DNA of 64,000 bases from Setoptus koraiensis. Lineage: Eukaryota; Arthropoda. The stretch is taken from NCBI GenBank assembly GCA_048013815.1, contig CM106585.1:6882001-6946000 (forward strand), written 5' to 3'. The translations under genes were made by a program, and so were the position numbers. The notes under the pieces were generated by a model. It made no database searches and had not been told where the DNA came from. It saw nothing but the letters and a program-made list of their open reading frames with translations. This document shows positions 23,801 through 34,450 of the stretch, piece after piece (positions within the stretch are counted from its first letter, which is position 1; each line of letters starts with the position of its first letter).

Positions 23801-25438
23801 GTATCAGGCCAGCAGCAGTGAGAACAGTTTGAACAACAACCAGACAACCACCGAGACGGCGCCCAACAGTTCCGCCAAGGCCAACACCGGCAACATTGAA
23901 CGGGGACCCAGTCCGCTCGGGGCCAGCGGCGGCGGTCTGGGCGGTTTTGCGCTGGTCATCAACGGACACAGTCTGGCCCATGCGCTCTGCCTCAGCCGAG
24001 AGGAACTATTCTTGAGTGTGGCCTGTCAGTGTAAATCGGTCATTTGTTGCCGAGTGACCCCGTTACAGAAGGCTCTCGTTGTTGATTTGGTGAAGCGACG
24101 CAAAAAGGTGATCACATTGAGCATAGGCGACGGTGCCAACGATGTCTCAATGCTCAAAATGGCCCACATAGGCGTGGGCATAAGTGGTCAAGAGGGCATG
24201 CAAGCGGTGCTGGCCAGCGATTACGCAATAGCTCAGTTTTCCTATTTAGAGCGACTTATTTTGGTGCACGGCCGTTGGTCCTATTTTCGTATGTGCAAAT
24301 TTTTGCGTTATTTCTTCTACAAGAATTTCTCATTCACATTGTGCAATCTCTGGTACGCCTTCTTTTGTGGCTTCTCCGCTCAGGTGAGTTATTATGTAAT
24401 AATTGGTCACATCCACATAATGCTTTTTTTTTGTTATTTTAATTAGCAATCCTTTAATTAGCCTCATTAGTGTGTACAAACTATAACTCACCAATATGTT
24501 GTTGTTCTTTTTGGATATTGTTTCGCAATCAGACGCTGTTCGATCCAATATTTATATCGTTCTACAACGTCTTCTACACGTCGCTGCCGGTGCTCGCGTT
24601 AGGCGTCTTCGATCAGGATGTCAACGATCGCTACTCTACCAAATATCCGCTTCTTTACACGCCTGGCCATATCGATTTATTGTTCAACAAGTACGAATTT
24701 CTCAAGAGCGTCGCCCAAGGTATTATTACATCATTTACAACGTTCTTCATAACATATGGAGCATTTGTGGAATCAATTGACGGCGAGGGCATCAATCTGG
24801 ACAGTCACGAATTATTTGGTTGTGTTGTCAGCACGAACCTGGTTGTCGTGGTCACTTGTCAGGCTGCGCTTGATACGTCCTATTGGACAGTGTTCAATCA
24901 TATTGTCATTTGGGGCAGTATTGCCTTCTTTTTTGCCATGACGCTCATATTCAATAGTCGCGTCATTAGAGTCCAATATCTTGGAGTTTTCAGGAAGGCC
25001 CTCAGCACGCCATTGTTTTGGTTCACCCTGTTTCTGGTGCTGGTCATACTGTTGGTACCGATAATAGCTTACAGATTTTATCACACCGACCTATATCCCA
25101 CCCTGTCGGACAGGTGCCGCTTCATTCAGCGTATGTCCCATAGGCGCACCAAGCCCATAGAGCCCCAATTTAGGCGTAGATCTAGCGCGCGCAAGAGCAG
25201 ACGCAGCATTAGATCAGGTTACGCTTTTTCGCATCAAGAAGGCTTCGGAAATCTCATCACATCGGGCATGATTATTAAGGCAACAACAGGCGGTGACAAG
25301 TCTGGCCACCATCACGGTCAGCATCATCATCATCATCATGGCCAAAATCACAACCGGCCAGGTAGTAATTCGCGCGCTGGAGCTCGCAGTAGAAGCGATG
25401 GGCGTCATTCGCGCGCTAGAGCCCCATCCGCAGTTTAG
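20846..25438 (+). CDS. P4-ATPase phospholipid flippase, ATP8B type (6 exons)
   Basis: P4-ATPases move aminophospholipids or phosphatidylcholine to the cytosolic leaflet, with a CDC50 partner. Exons: 20846-21328, 21440-21510, 21603-21685, 21828-22075, 22197-24383, 24533-25438; all GT-AG, phases agree, 1325 residues. The N-terminal [26 protein letters not shown] block, [37 protein letters not shown](I)LRNT and [16 protein letters not shown] all match ATP8B rather than ATP8A. The phosphorylated Asp is D414 in [18 protein letters not shown] hinge is near residue 940. Between about residues 780 and 870 the nucleotide-binding region carries a Gln/His/Asn-rich insertion, and the C-terminal tail has an Arg/Ser-rich part followed by a His-rich cluster (about 1280-1297). 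AATAAA lies at 25528-25533. Confidence 0.93.
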
Positions 25439-26223
25439 CTGCAATTTTAATCGATCGACTCACCCAAATGTACTTTTTTATTGATTATTTTAGTTTATTT
25501 TTAGTTTAGTTTGCTTGTTTGTGTCGAAATAAACATGCATAAACGCGTGCAATTTCCATCATTTTACCTACGGTTATTCGCATGTGCTCGCCAACATGCA
25601 AGATTGCGATGCAAAATTTCCAACAAAAACTGTATGATAGACGACTGCTTATTTTACCGTAGGTGGTAAAATAAACTGTTTAATTTTGGTTTTTCGGTGA
25701 CTACAAATTTTGTCGCGGAGCGCCTCGAAGGCTCTCACTCTTTCACAAGGACGTACTAGGATCAATTGCTTCTGTTTATTCATCGTTTTGATCGTATGAT
25801 GTCTAAAAACTACCTTTAGTTGTCATATATGTAGAAATGTAATCACATCTTATGTATACGGCGCTCACGGGAACGCCTCAAGGTGAAAGAGAGGTTGTAT
25901 GGTTTGCGTTGCAGTTTCTTCGAATGGATAGTCAAAACTCCACTTTGTTCATGTTATAACAAAGGTTCAAATATTGAACAGAATTTATAGTTTTTATCAG
26001 CCCGATCAGAAGATAAAATAATTTGAAAATGTACTCACCTTTATGTCCTGCACAGGTATCGGTGCACTTGTAATCAGCTTTCGATTAGAAATTTTATCTC
26101 TGGCATGGATCGGATCTCTGAATTGTAGCCAGTTGAGATGAAAGAGTCACCATTATCGCAACGAGATCTTCAGTAGAGACACAAATCAACAAGTTGTTGG
26201 AAGCAGCGTGTTGTTTATCTATT
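25439..26223. other. Intergenic, flippase to assembly gap
   Basis: After the flippase 3' UTR there is no supported gene except a possible minus-strand exon inside a duplicated block (25967-26130, listed separately). The sequence then runs into Ns. Confidence 0.5.
25967..26130. repeat. Duplicated block, copy 1 (flanks ABCA)
   Basis: About 164 bp that align in the same orientation with 31638-31798 on the other side of the ABCA gene, at roughly 75-80% identity by eye. Both copies retain a GTGAGT donor on the minus strand (here at 26038 downward) after an open frame with LQFRDPIH-ARDKIS, so the block looks like a duplicated exon edge. In this copy the upstream frame meets a stop, so it is probably a dead or partial copy. 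Confidence 0.7.
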
Positions 26224-26723
26224 NNNNNNNNNNNNNNNNNNNNNNNNNNNNNNNNNNNNNNNNNNNNNNNNNNNNNNNNNNNNNNNNNNNNNNNNNNNNN
26301 NNNNNNNNNNNNNNNNNNNNNNNNNNNNNNNNNNNNNNNNNNNNNNNNNNNNNNNNNNNNNNNNNNNNNNNNNNNNNNNNNNNNNNNNNNNNNNNNNNNN
26401 NNNNNNNNNNNNNNNNNNNNNNNNNNNNNNNNNNNNNNNNNNNNNNNNNNNNNNNNNNNNNNNNNNNNNNNNNNNNNNNNNNNNNNNNNNNNNNNNNNNN
26501 NNNNNNNNNNNNNNNNNNNNNNNNNNNNNNNNNNNNNNNNNNNNNNNNNNNNNNNNNNNNNNNNNNNNNNNNNNNNNNNNNNNNNNNNNNNNNNNNNNNN
26601 NNNNNNNNNNNNNNNNNNNNNNNNNNNNNNNNNNNNNNNNNNNNNNNNNNNNNNNNNNNNNNNNNNNNNNNNNNNNNNNNNNNNNNNNNNNNNNNNNNNN
26701 NNNNNNNNNNNNNNNNNNNNNNN
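26224..26723. other. Assembly gap, 500 N
   Basis: Exactly 500 N, a conventional placeholder size, so the true distance is unknown. The 5' part or upstream exons of the ABCA gene may be hidden in it. Confidence 0.99.
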
Positions 26724-26822
26724 CTACTTGCATTACACAGAAGTGTTTGAATTTCGCGATGAAGGCTTCATTGTAACCAACGAGGCAATTAGAGTAAGTC
26801 AGAAACAGGATCACAGATCGAA

Positions 26823-29800
26823 ATGAACTTTTCCAGGCTTGTGGAGGAAAAGCGGTCCTCTGAGGCCTCCAAGCCCACGATGGATGGACAAGTTTGGATC
26901 ATATTCAAGCATTTCTTCTTATTGAAGAGAAGACACTTCATTAGAACATTCCTGGAGCTATATTGTCCCATTTACCTAATTGGATTAGGTGTTTACTTCC
27001 TGATAACTCAGGAATACCGAAAAGCTCATGGACCTAAGGATTCTTTTACCATGGATGCACTTCCACCGATTATGGTGGGTGCATTATCTGCGCATTTCTT
27101 TTTTTCTATTGTTTGGCTCATCACTGAAAAATGCGACGGATTTCGTTTGCTCATGCACACAATGGGCCTCAAAAAATCCTCATACTATTTAGGTGTGTCA
27201 TTTGCAATGCTTTCGATATCATTGACAATTAGTATCATTGCTGGCTGTATACTTATAAATTTGGTCAGCGATGCACTTCAAATACCATTCGCAATATTTC
27301 CGTTGCTCTTCATAATTTACCCAATACAACTAACAAGCATAGTGTTCGCGCTGGGCAGTCTCATAAATTCACCATATCTATCTCTATTAACAATACTTTT
27401 ACCACCGATCGGCGTTGGGATCGACATCATGATATGCACTAGTTCTATCGAAAACATATTTCTTAAATTTATTCTTACGATTTTATCCCATATATCACCG
27501 TGGACGGCTACGAAGTCGATGCTTCAAGAAGCAAAACTATGGAGCGACACACATGGAGTTCATGTGCTCTGTGCAAATCCCTATCCGATCCCTCATTTTT
27601 TCAGTTTGCTTTTAATGATCCTTTGGTCAACAGTTATGTACTCATTTGCTTGGTATTTTGATTCCATATGTCCATGGCAAACACTGAAATCGCCAGAGCC
27701 TATATTATATTGCCGCAAGAAAAAAACTCAGCGTTCATTGAAGACCGATGAAGAACTGAAAGAAGTTACGGACCCTTTCGTTGGGCACGATAGAAATTAT
27801 TTCGAGCTAGCACCACAAAATAAACTACCGGGTATTTACATCGATGATGTAACAAAGCAATTTTCAGGTTCTGGAACTATCGTCGATTCGTTGTCACTGA
27901 GCGTATACAGGGGCCAAACAACATTGCTTCTTGGGCACAACGGTGCTGGAAAAACCACCCTGATGAACATGATCCTCGGCAATTTGGCGCCAAATCAGGG
28001 AAAAATCTACATAAATGGCTACGATATTGATACTTGCTCCGAGGATGCTCGCATTGGTCTCGGTGTGTGTCCCCAACAAAGTATATTGATGGAAAATTTG
28101 ACGGTAGATGAACACTTGTATTTGTTCGCCGGTATCAAATGCAACTATCGGGGCATTGTCAAACAGCAGCACATTGATGTGATTCTTCGAAATGTAGGAT
28201 TGCTCGAGCAGCGAGGCAAACTATGCCGCCGACTCTCTGGTAGTGAGAAACGGAAGCTCAGTCTTGCATTGGCCTTTGTAGGCGATAGTAACGTTCTTAT
28301 TTTAGACGAGCCAAGTTCTGGAGTTGATGCCGAATCTAGAAAATTTCTATGGGACATAATAAGAATGTATAGATCAAGTCGAACAGTATTGTTGTCCACG
28401 CAACACATGGAAGAAGCCGACTATCTAGGTGACAGAGTAGCCATTATGAGTTCGGGGAAAATAGTTTGCTGTGGCTCGTCTGTTTTCTTGAAGAAAGCGT
28501 TTGGATCTGCGTACAGGCTTCGGTTAGAATGCCTCAGAGGTAGCCACGACTCAGTCATGTCGAAAGTGTCCCATTACTTTCCGGTCGCCGAAATAGAGGG
28601 TTCGAAAAATCAAGTGAGCGCAGAGCAGAATTCGCAATATCTCGACACCATTGTCAAGCTCATACCCAGCGGCAGTAACGATTATGATGATCAGCTTATT
28701 CAATTGTTAGACGATCTAGAGCAAAACCACACAAGTTTGGGAATCAAGTCATTTGGTCTGAGTTGCTCAACAATTGAGGACGTGCTTCTGAACTCAGCGA
28801 AAACTTTCAGTACCCCATGGATTCAATCAGATGAAAACATAGCTAACGAGCTGGAAACCTTAACTAGCAAAATTTTCGTCGCCGGGAAATTCAAGCAAGA
28901 AGACAACCCGAGTTTATTTTTTTCGGAGATGCCATTGATACTCATTAAGAAACATTTCACAGAGGCTCACCGAAGCATTTGGTCAGATCTATTTTGGCGT
29001 TTCATTCTGGCTGCAATTGTCCTGTACTTAACGACAGTGGTACTATTCACTCTTAGAGGTTCTGTGGGAATATGGTTTAACTTTTTCCCGCTTACTATTT
29101 TGATGGTCAGTTTCATCAGAAATCCCTTGACTGAGAAAACTAGCAAATTCAAGATCATACAATTATGCTCTAAGGCAACCTATTGGCACTATTGGTTTTC
29201 ACGATTCATCATGGACCTTGTGTACGTCATATTGTGCTCATTTATTCTCATTCCTTGCATCAAGTTTGTATTTGGAGCAACAATGGCAGATTTCGGTTTC
29301 ATCTTCTTATTGATGATGCTCGTATTATGTGCTGCCTTATTGCTGTTGGCATACATATTGTCAACCTGTAACACAAATCTATTTACTGGTGTTTTAATTT
29401 ACATAATCCTGTTGCACACGCACAAGGTGATGTTATTTTCAATTGCCATTTTTCGACTTTTTATAACCAATCTGAATGACGACCTTATACAGGATTTAAC
29501 TATTGATAAACACTGCTCTGGCCTCTATTATGTAATTCCAACCGTGACTGCTGAATGGACAGTGGTACATGGTTTCAAAGAGGCTGAGAACAATGTCAAT
29601 GCCATCGCATGGCAGGGTTTGATTGTTATATCAATGCAATCGTTGGCGTTTGCAATTATCCTAGCCTTAGTAGAGAGAAAGCGAGTGAATCTTCTCGGTT
29701 TTCTTTCGCCGCGCTTATATTTTACTGACAAGAGGCCCAGTGGCTTGGAAAATTTGGACAAGGATGTAGCCAATGAGAGAATCAGGGCAACGAATATCAT

Positions 29801-30878
29801 GGAAAACCCCTCGGATCGGATCAACCATGCTCTGGTGGTCAAGGATTTGACCAAGTTATACACACGCAACAATAGAGCGGTCGATGGTCTGACATTCACA
29901 GTTGGTAGATCGGAATGTTTCGGATTATTAGGGCCGAAAAATGCTGGTAAATCAACGGTATTCTCGATGTTAACAGGCGATATTCGTTCTGACTACGGCC
30001 GTATTCTGTGTTATAATATCGGCGCAGATGACAGCATCGAGGCCTACCGCGAAAATATCGGCTATGATCCGCAATCTAGTCCTGAGCTGAGCCTATCACC
30101 TGTCCAGGCGCTTCAATTTATGGCAAGATTGCGCGGCATAAACGAGGACGCCATTCAATCGATTGTGGAATCATTCTTAGTTTTGTTGAGAATGCAAGAG
30201 CATCGCAACAAGTCGATGGCTAAATTATCGGGCGGCAACAAGCGAAAATTATCTTTCGCCTTGGCTGTGATAGGCAATCCCTCTGTTGTGATGTTGGATG
30301 AACCAACTGCCGGAATCGATCCTATGGTCAGACGCAACATATGGCAATTACTGAATGCGCTCAAATCTAAACACGGATCATCTATCATTATGTCGTCGCA
30401 TGCAATGGAAGAGTGTGAGGCTATTTGCGATAGATTGACAATAATGATTCACGGAAGGATGAGATGCATCGGATCTGTTCAGCATTTGAGATCGAAATTT
30501 GGGCAGGGTTACAATGTTAGAATTCAGTTCGACTCCACCACAGGCGAAGACAATCACAAAGAGCAAATTAAAGTTATCAATGACTATCTATCGGACAGTT
30601 TACGAACCTCTGTGCTAATGGACGATGTTAGCACAAATTCAGTTGTTTTCAGGATGACTGATGGAAGAATTGCTAGGTCGTCGATATTTAAGTCGCTGAA
30701 AGCGCTGAAAAGCACCCACACAAACATAAGCTATTTGGTTGGGGATCTGACATTGGAGGATATTTTTGTGCAGCTTGTAAAAGAGCAAAGAGAACCTAGA
30801 GAACAGCTTAGAAACTGGTTTCATTTTTCTGGCGTACATTTGGGCATTATTGAGGAGCGTACCAGTGTAATAGTATAA
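26823..30878 (+). CDS. Compact full ABCA-type ABC transporter, single exon
   Basis: ABCA proteins move lipids or related amphiphiles across membranes. The 1351-aa product has the full TMD1-NBD1-TMD2-NBD2 layout. NBD1: Walker A GHNGAGKT at 371-378, signature LSGSEKRKL (second Gly replaced by Ser), Walker B VLILDEPSSGVD. NBD2: Walker A GPKNAGKST from residue 1037 (Asn where Gly is usual), signature LSGGNKRKL, Walker B VVMLDEPTAGID. The first membrane helix (about 40-60) is followed almost at once by the next ones, so the several-hundred-residue extracellular loop of ABCA1/ABCA4 is absent, as is that of TMD2. The ATG at 26823 is in frame, but M20 (MDGQVWIIFKHFF) fits the family start better. An acceptor-like TTTTCCAG at 26829-26836 leaves open an upstream exon in the gap. 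Confidence 0.88.
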   Translation: MNFSRLVEEKRSSEASKPTMDGQVWIIFKHFFLLKRRHFIRTFLELYCPIYLIGLGVYFLITQEYRKAHGPKDSFTMDALPPIMVGALSAHFFFSIVWLITEKCDGFRLLMHTMGLKKSSYYLGVSFAMLSISLTISIIAGCILINLVSDALQIPFAIFPLLFIIYPIQLTSIVFALGSLINSPYLSLLTILLPPIGVGIDIMICTSSIENIFLKFILTILSHISPWTATKSMLQEAKLWSDTHGVHVLCANPYPIPHFFSLLLMILWSTVMYSFAWYFDSICPWQTLKSPEPILYCRKKKTQRSLKTDEELKEVTDPFVGHDRNYFELAPQNKLPGIYIDDVTKQFSGSGTIVDSLSLSVYRGQTTLLLGHNGAGKTTLMNMILGNLAPNQGKIYINGYDIDTCSEDARIGLGVCPQQSILMENLTVDEHLYLFAGIKCNYRGIVKQQHIDVILRNVGLLEQRGKLCRRLSGSEKRKLSLALAFVGDSNVLILDEPSSGVDAESRKFLWDIIRMYRSSRTVLLSTQHMEEADYLGDRVAIMSSGKIVCCGSSVFLKKAFGSAYRLRLECLRGSHDSVMSKVSHYFPVAEIEGSKNQVSAEQNSQYLDTIVKLIPSGSNDYDDQLIQLLDDLEQNHTSLGIKSFGLSCSTIEDVLLNSAKTFSTPWIQSDENIANELETLTSKIFVAGKFKQEDNPSLFFSEMPLILIKKHFTEAHRSIWSDLFWRFILAAIVLYLTTVVLFTLRGSVGIWFNFFPLTILMVSFIRNPLTEKTSKFKIIQLCSKATYWHYWFSRFIMDLVYVILCSFILIPCIKFVFGATMADFGFIFLLMMLVLCAALLLLAYILSTCNTNLFTGVLIYIILLHTHKVMLFSIAIFRLFITNLNDDLIQDLTIDKHCSGLYYVIPTVTAEWTVVHGFKEAENNVNAIAWQGLIVISMQSLAFAIILALVERKRVNLLGFLSPRLYFTDKRPSGLENLDKDVANERIRATNIMENPSDRINHALVVKDLTKLYTRNNRAVDGLTFTVGRSECFGLLGPKNAGKSTVFSMLTGDIRSDYGRILCYNIGADDSIEAYRENIGYDPQSSPELSLSPVQALQFMARLRGINEDAIQSIVESFLVLLRMQEHRNKSMAKLSGGNKRKLSFALAVIGNPSVVMLDEPTAGIDPMVRRNIWQLLNALKSKHGSSIIMSSHAMEECEAICDRLTIMIHGRMRCIGSVQHLRSKFGQGYNVRIQFDSTTGEDNHKEQIKVINDYLSDSLRTSVLMDDVSTNSVVFRMTDGRIARSSIFKSLKALKSTHTNISYLVGDLTLEDIFVQLVKEQREPREQLRNWFHFSGVHLGIIEERTSVIV

Positions 30879-31637
30879 GTCAGATGGATGTGCACAATTG
30901 ATTGAGAAGCTCGTAATCGCTGTAGAAAATGTAACAAATTTCAAATATAACATTCGATGCAATTGAAATTTTGACCAATAGAAACCGAATTGCCACAAAT
31001 GCAATGAGAGTCTTTGCTTTCCAATCAAATTGACGAAACGCACTTCTTATGTCGGGAAAGCGATAGGTGTTGTCTAGATACAGTTGTTTATTGAAGAACC
31101 CATTTGGCAGAGCGGCGAGCATAAGTTGTTGAAGCAACGCATTCAATTAAACCAATTGGAAAAAATCGGTTTTCTTAAAACCTGAAGATTAAGGGCGCCT
31201 GCCGGTTGATTGATGGATACGCTCGAAGTTCAATCTACGCAATAGCCAGACTGGCACGGCGAGGTTATTTGGCCCGAAACGATGGGGGCAGTCTAGATGA
31301 GAGCATCACCAATGACGAAAGAATACAAAAATGGATTTGCGCAGTTCAATATTGCCAGGGTCTTCTGATTGTGCATGTCAATGTCGATTTAGAGCAAGAT
31401 AGCCCGCTGAAGTTAGAAAAAGATGGTCCGAATGGGCATGCACTTGTCGTTGACGTTATGTTATAAAACAATGTAGCTGTGATGGTACTATGTCTAAAAA
31501 CGAACTCTGGCCGTCCAAGCGTCGTCTTTTATACCTATCTTCTGTGTTGCCGCTGTTGGCCAGTACTTTGTAGTGTTGCAACATCGCCCATCTTATCTTA
31601 TCATTCACCTTATCATAAGTATTGCCATAAATATAAA

Positions 31638-31798
31638 TCAAATATTAAACAGAATTTATAGTTATAATCAACCCAGTCAGAAGATAAAATAATTTCAAGG
31701 TATACTCACTTTTCTGTTCTCCAAAGGTATCGGTAGGCTTGTAACAATTCATTTGAAACTTTATCTCTGGGATGGATCGGATCCCTGAACTGTAGCTG
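31638..31798. repeat. Duplicated block, copy 2 (flanks ABCA)
   Basis: Partner of 25967-26130 in the same orientation. The two copies bracket the assembly gap and the ABCA gene, about 5.7 kb apart, so they mark an old tandem or segmental duplication in which the ABCA gene sits. Confidence 0.7.
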
Positions 31799-31860
31799 AC
31801 AAGTTGTGTGATGCACGATGATCAACTTGATTGGGCGCTTGTTTGGAACATGCCATAGCA
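31710..31860 (-). CDS. Possible exon of a PGRP-like protein
   Basis: An open minus-strand stretch reads RPIKLIIVHHT, then a Cys, then about 30 residues ending LLQAYRYLWRTEK, and closes at a GTGAGT donor (31709 downward). The (V/I)I(I/V)HHT..C pattern with a following helix is what peptidoglycan recognition proteins show around their first zinc-ligand His, but the usual helix end (QNYHM) is not matched and I find no second exon with the GYNFLIG block. Treat as a lead. The paralogous block at 25967-26130 lacks the HHT part. Confidence 0.3.
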
Positions 31861-31870
31861 ATGAATATGC

Positions 31871-31960
31871 CTCTTCACGATAATGAATGGGAAAGTTCGA
31901 TAATCATTGATTGATTAATCTCAATTTTTATCGATCTTTCCCATTCATTATCGTGAAGAG
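31871..31960. repeat. Perfect 25-bp palindromic arms
   Basis: Bases 31871-31895 and 31936-31960 are exact reverse complements; with one mismatch the arms extend inward to about 33 bp each, leaving a 24-bp loop. Directly adjoins the foldback-arm fragment that follows, and probably replaced that element's left arm. Confidence 0.9.
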
Positions 31961-32185
31961 AGCTGACGTTTCCTGTGGGTAATCAGCGCGTGCGGCAATA
32001 AATATTGTTACCAATGGGCTAGATTGTTTTCTTCACGCGAGCTGTGACGTTTAGATGTGTTTATTTTCCATCGACGTATGGTAAACAAATCCAAATTGGA
32101 TCTGCAAGTGGTTTTGGCTTCATTGCGCATTCATATCACATGGAGCGGCCAAGAGAATAGTTTCTACTAACATTATTTAACAATC
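31961..32185. mobile_element. Fragment of foldback element (central part and right arm)
   Basis: This stretch aligns with the right arm of the complete foldback element at 39399-39969 (shared AATATTGTTACCAAT, then TGTGACGTTT, TGGTAAAC and ATTCATATCACATGG landmarks). The left arm is missing. It is a non-coding, non-autonomous element. Confidence 0.75.
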
Positions 32186-32853
32186 ACAAAGTAAAGTGAT
32201 GATAACAAAAAGAGTCTCTCGGAGTGGTCGGCTTACTTGCGGATCATACGACCGGAATGGGGACTCCAGCCGACTGCTACCATTAGATACTGGCGACTTT
32301 TTTTGTGTTCACCGTCGGCCCGAATGCAATTACATGAGCTTCTTCGTGTCAGACATGCTTCAGCCGGGTGCTCAATTTCATCACTATGGTGCTTAAAAGG
32401 GCCCATGAGGCAGGATTATCGCCCTATGTTTATTGCGACTGGATGAACTTTTGCGCATGTGATTTTTATTGGTGACTTCACCAAGAGCACACTGTATCGA
32501 CAAAGATTACACCTAATCATTTGTCACTCGTTGCAAAAAAACAATGGTCACATACTCGCTAATAAAATAAAATCATTAAGATCGCAACGTTAGTAGCCTG
32601 CAATCAATTCGTAACTATTAATCACTCGTTACTATATATAAAATCGACATAAACCACCGTTCGAACAATAGGAAAAGGATTAAAGATTTATTGCGTATGA
32701 AGGCGACGACCAAGCAGTTTTGTTGAAATCGAAATTTGTCCTAGTTCCCTACAAATGTTAGACTATCGATTGTGAGTAATTATAATTCAATTATTGCGAA
32801 GCTGATCATCGCACTTTCAATATTCGGCTTCGAATTTCTTGAAAGAGAGAAAG

Positions 32854-32891
32854 TATTTAAACTCTCTGTTCTACTCTCTGATACCATTAGT
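32854..32891 (+). promoter_or_regulatory. Core promoter of peptide gene A
   Basis: TATTTAAA at 32854-32861 is followed 35 bp later (first T to initiator A) by CATTAGTC, close to the arthropod initiator TCAGT. The same pair at the same spacing recurs in genes B and C, as does the CTCTCTGTTCTAC-like spacer and the roughly 100-bp leader. Confidence 0.7.
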
Positions 32892-32998
32892 CAATAACTG
32901 AACTAACAATCAGCATCAAATAAATAAGCAGTTGTCATTTATCGTATAACATAACTCGCAAGACACAAAACCATCCGACCGGACGTAACTAATAGAAC

Positions 32999-33193
32999 AT
33001 GATGAATAATTCTTTCGTTGTATGTCTCTGCTTGTTCGCTTTCCTCCTGGTAGCCACACCGGATATAATACAACCATGCTATGGACAAGATCTTACTGGA
33101 GGACTTAACAGACTTATAGAGACTCTTCTTAACTCTATAGATGAGGCACAAGTACAAACAATCAATGGCGTACAAGCGCTAGGACGCAAATAG
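32999..33193 (+). CDS. Small secreted peptide A (family of three)
   Basis: A 64-aa precursor, MMNNSFVVCLCLFAFLLVAT then PDIIQPCYGQ. The hydrophobic core (residues 6-20) is a signal peptide. The best cleavage is after CYG (Cys at -3, Gly at -1), which leaves a mature 35-residue peptide beginning QDLTGGLNRL. The mature part has one helical stretch with Leu/Ile on one face and ends LGRK, which resembles a Gly-basic amidation signal. No cysteine remains in the mature chain. The precursor start, leader and promoter are shared with genes B and C; the mature part is not. AATAAA is at 33321-33326. I know no named family with this sequence; an antimicrobial, toxin-like or signalling role is speculation. 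Confidence 0.72.
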   Translation: MMNNSFVVCLCLFAFLLVATPDIIQPCYGQDLTGGLNRLIETLLNSIDEAQVQTINGVQALGRK

Positions 33194-33459
33194 TCCATCT
33201 CTGATCAATCATCAGCTGACCAACTAGCAACGAAATGGTTCGTCACAGACGCGAAAGATCTACAAATATACATACGCATATATGACGGAACTACTCTTAG
33301 ATTTGGCCGGCTAAATATGAAATAAAAAACACAACTAGGTTGTAGCAGAATCAAGATTGAAGATTGAAAATTAATGAGAGTGAGTCTGCGACTGGGGGCC
33401 AATTCAATTCTGTTGGATTCTGTCGGATGTGTTCTGTTCTGTTGCTTCTCTCGATACAT

Positions 33460-34450
33460 TTCATGGGTGTTCTTGCGATTAGGTCCCCACTCAGATTTCG
33501 ATGAAACTTCACACATGGGTCCCGTAGGGGCCCCATATCATGGAATGAGTAGACCGGAAGCCAGGAAACCTCCGGTTCCGGAGTTACTAAAAGATTGAGA
33601 TAGAGCTTTGAAAATTCATAATCGGATAGATGACGCCTAGCGGAGCACGATGAAATCAAAATTAATCTTCTGCCACTTCCGGTTACCTAGATATAGCTGT
33701 TTAACGCAAAAAAGGGTGTGGCCGGGCCCTGTGCGGTCGCGATGAGCGGACCCATCCTGTGCCTCGTGCGCGCAACACCCTGTATCCATGTCTGTTTCGG
33801 TCATTTTAACCCTGAATATCAACGAATTAGTGTGATAATAAAATTTGAGATGAAAATTATTACAACAAATGGATGGATAAAGTGTCCTGGTGTAGCATTC
33901 ATCTCATTATGTCTCCAATCCAGTTGTTCCTACTTGTCTCATCCTTATTTTTCATTCCCCCCTTCATTTGTGTATGGATTGCAGTCATGTGAGCGGAGGG
34001 TAGAGGGCGCAGCCCGATACCCGAAGCGCTCATCAACCCTACCCGAAGGGTTCCCGTCGCACGCAGTCGTCGCGGTAGCGACGACGGAGATGTTACGGCC
34101 TCCAGCGTACGAGGCCGCAGGCCGAGTTCTCAGACACACCGCATGTGCATCCCTGAGCGCAGCGAAGCAATAATTTGGTCACTTCCGGTATTCTAGACCC
34201 AGTAATATCTCTATATCTCGGAAACCGGAAGTCGCACAGAGCTGAAAATTATGTCATCGTGTTTAGCGTAGCTTGAAACGTCTGTGTAGTGAATTTCAGA
34301 GCTCTAGCTTTAACTTTATGTAAAACCGGAACCGGAAGTTTCCTGGCTTCCGGACCACTTTTTTCGTCTTAGTTAGGTCAGAATAGACCTATACCGGAAG
34401 TTTCATCAAGATCCGGTTGGGGACCTAATCGCTAGAACAACCCATTTCAT
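33460..34450. mobile_element. About 1-kb repeat with inverted 130-bp ends
   Basis: Bases 33460-33588 and 34321-34450 are inverted copies of one sequence (landmarks GCGATTAGGTCCCC, GATGAAACTTC and GGAAGCCAGGAAAC in both), imperfect but clear. A related third copy in plus orientation lies at about 34817-34920. CCGGAAGT recurs in both orientations throughout. No transposase is visible. It is either a non-autonomous DNA element with inverted ends or two inverted members of a dispersed repeat. Confidence 0.6.

Larger units (their letters stand above)
30879..32853. other. Rearranged interval between ABCA and peptide gene A
   Basis: No complete gene is seen. It contains a possible PGRP-like exon (31710-31860), a duplicated block, a perfect palindrome, a foldback-element arm (all listed separately), and from about 32370 the upstream part of the duplicated peptide-gene unit. 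Short minus-strand frames at 30880-31146 and 31456-31641 show no family resemblance. Confidence 0.5.

Noticed and set aside
26194-26826. Open frames through the N gap
   Set aside because: The apparent openness is only because Ns carry no stops.
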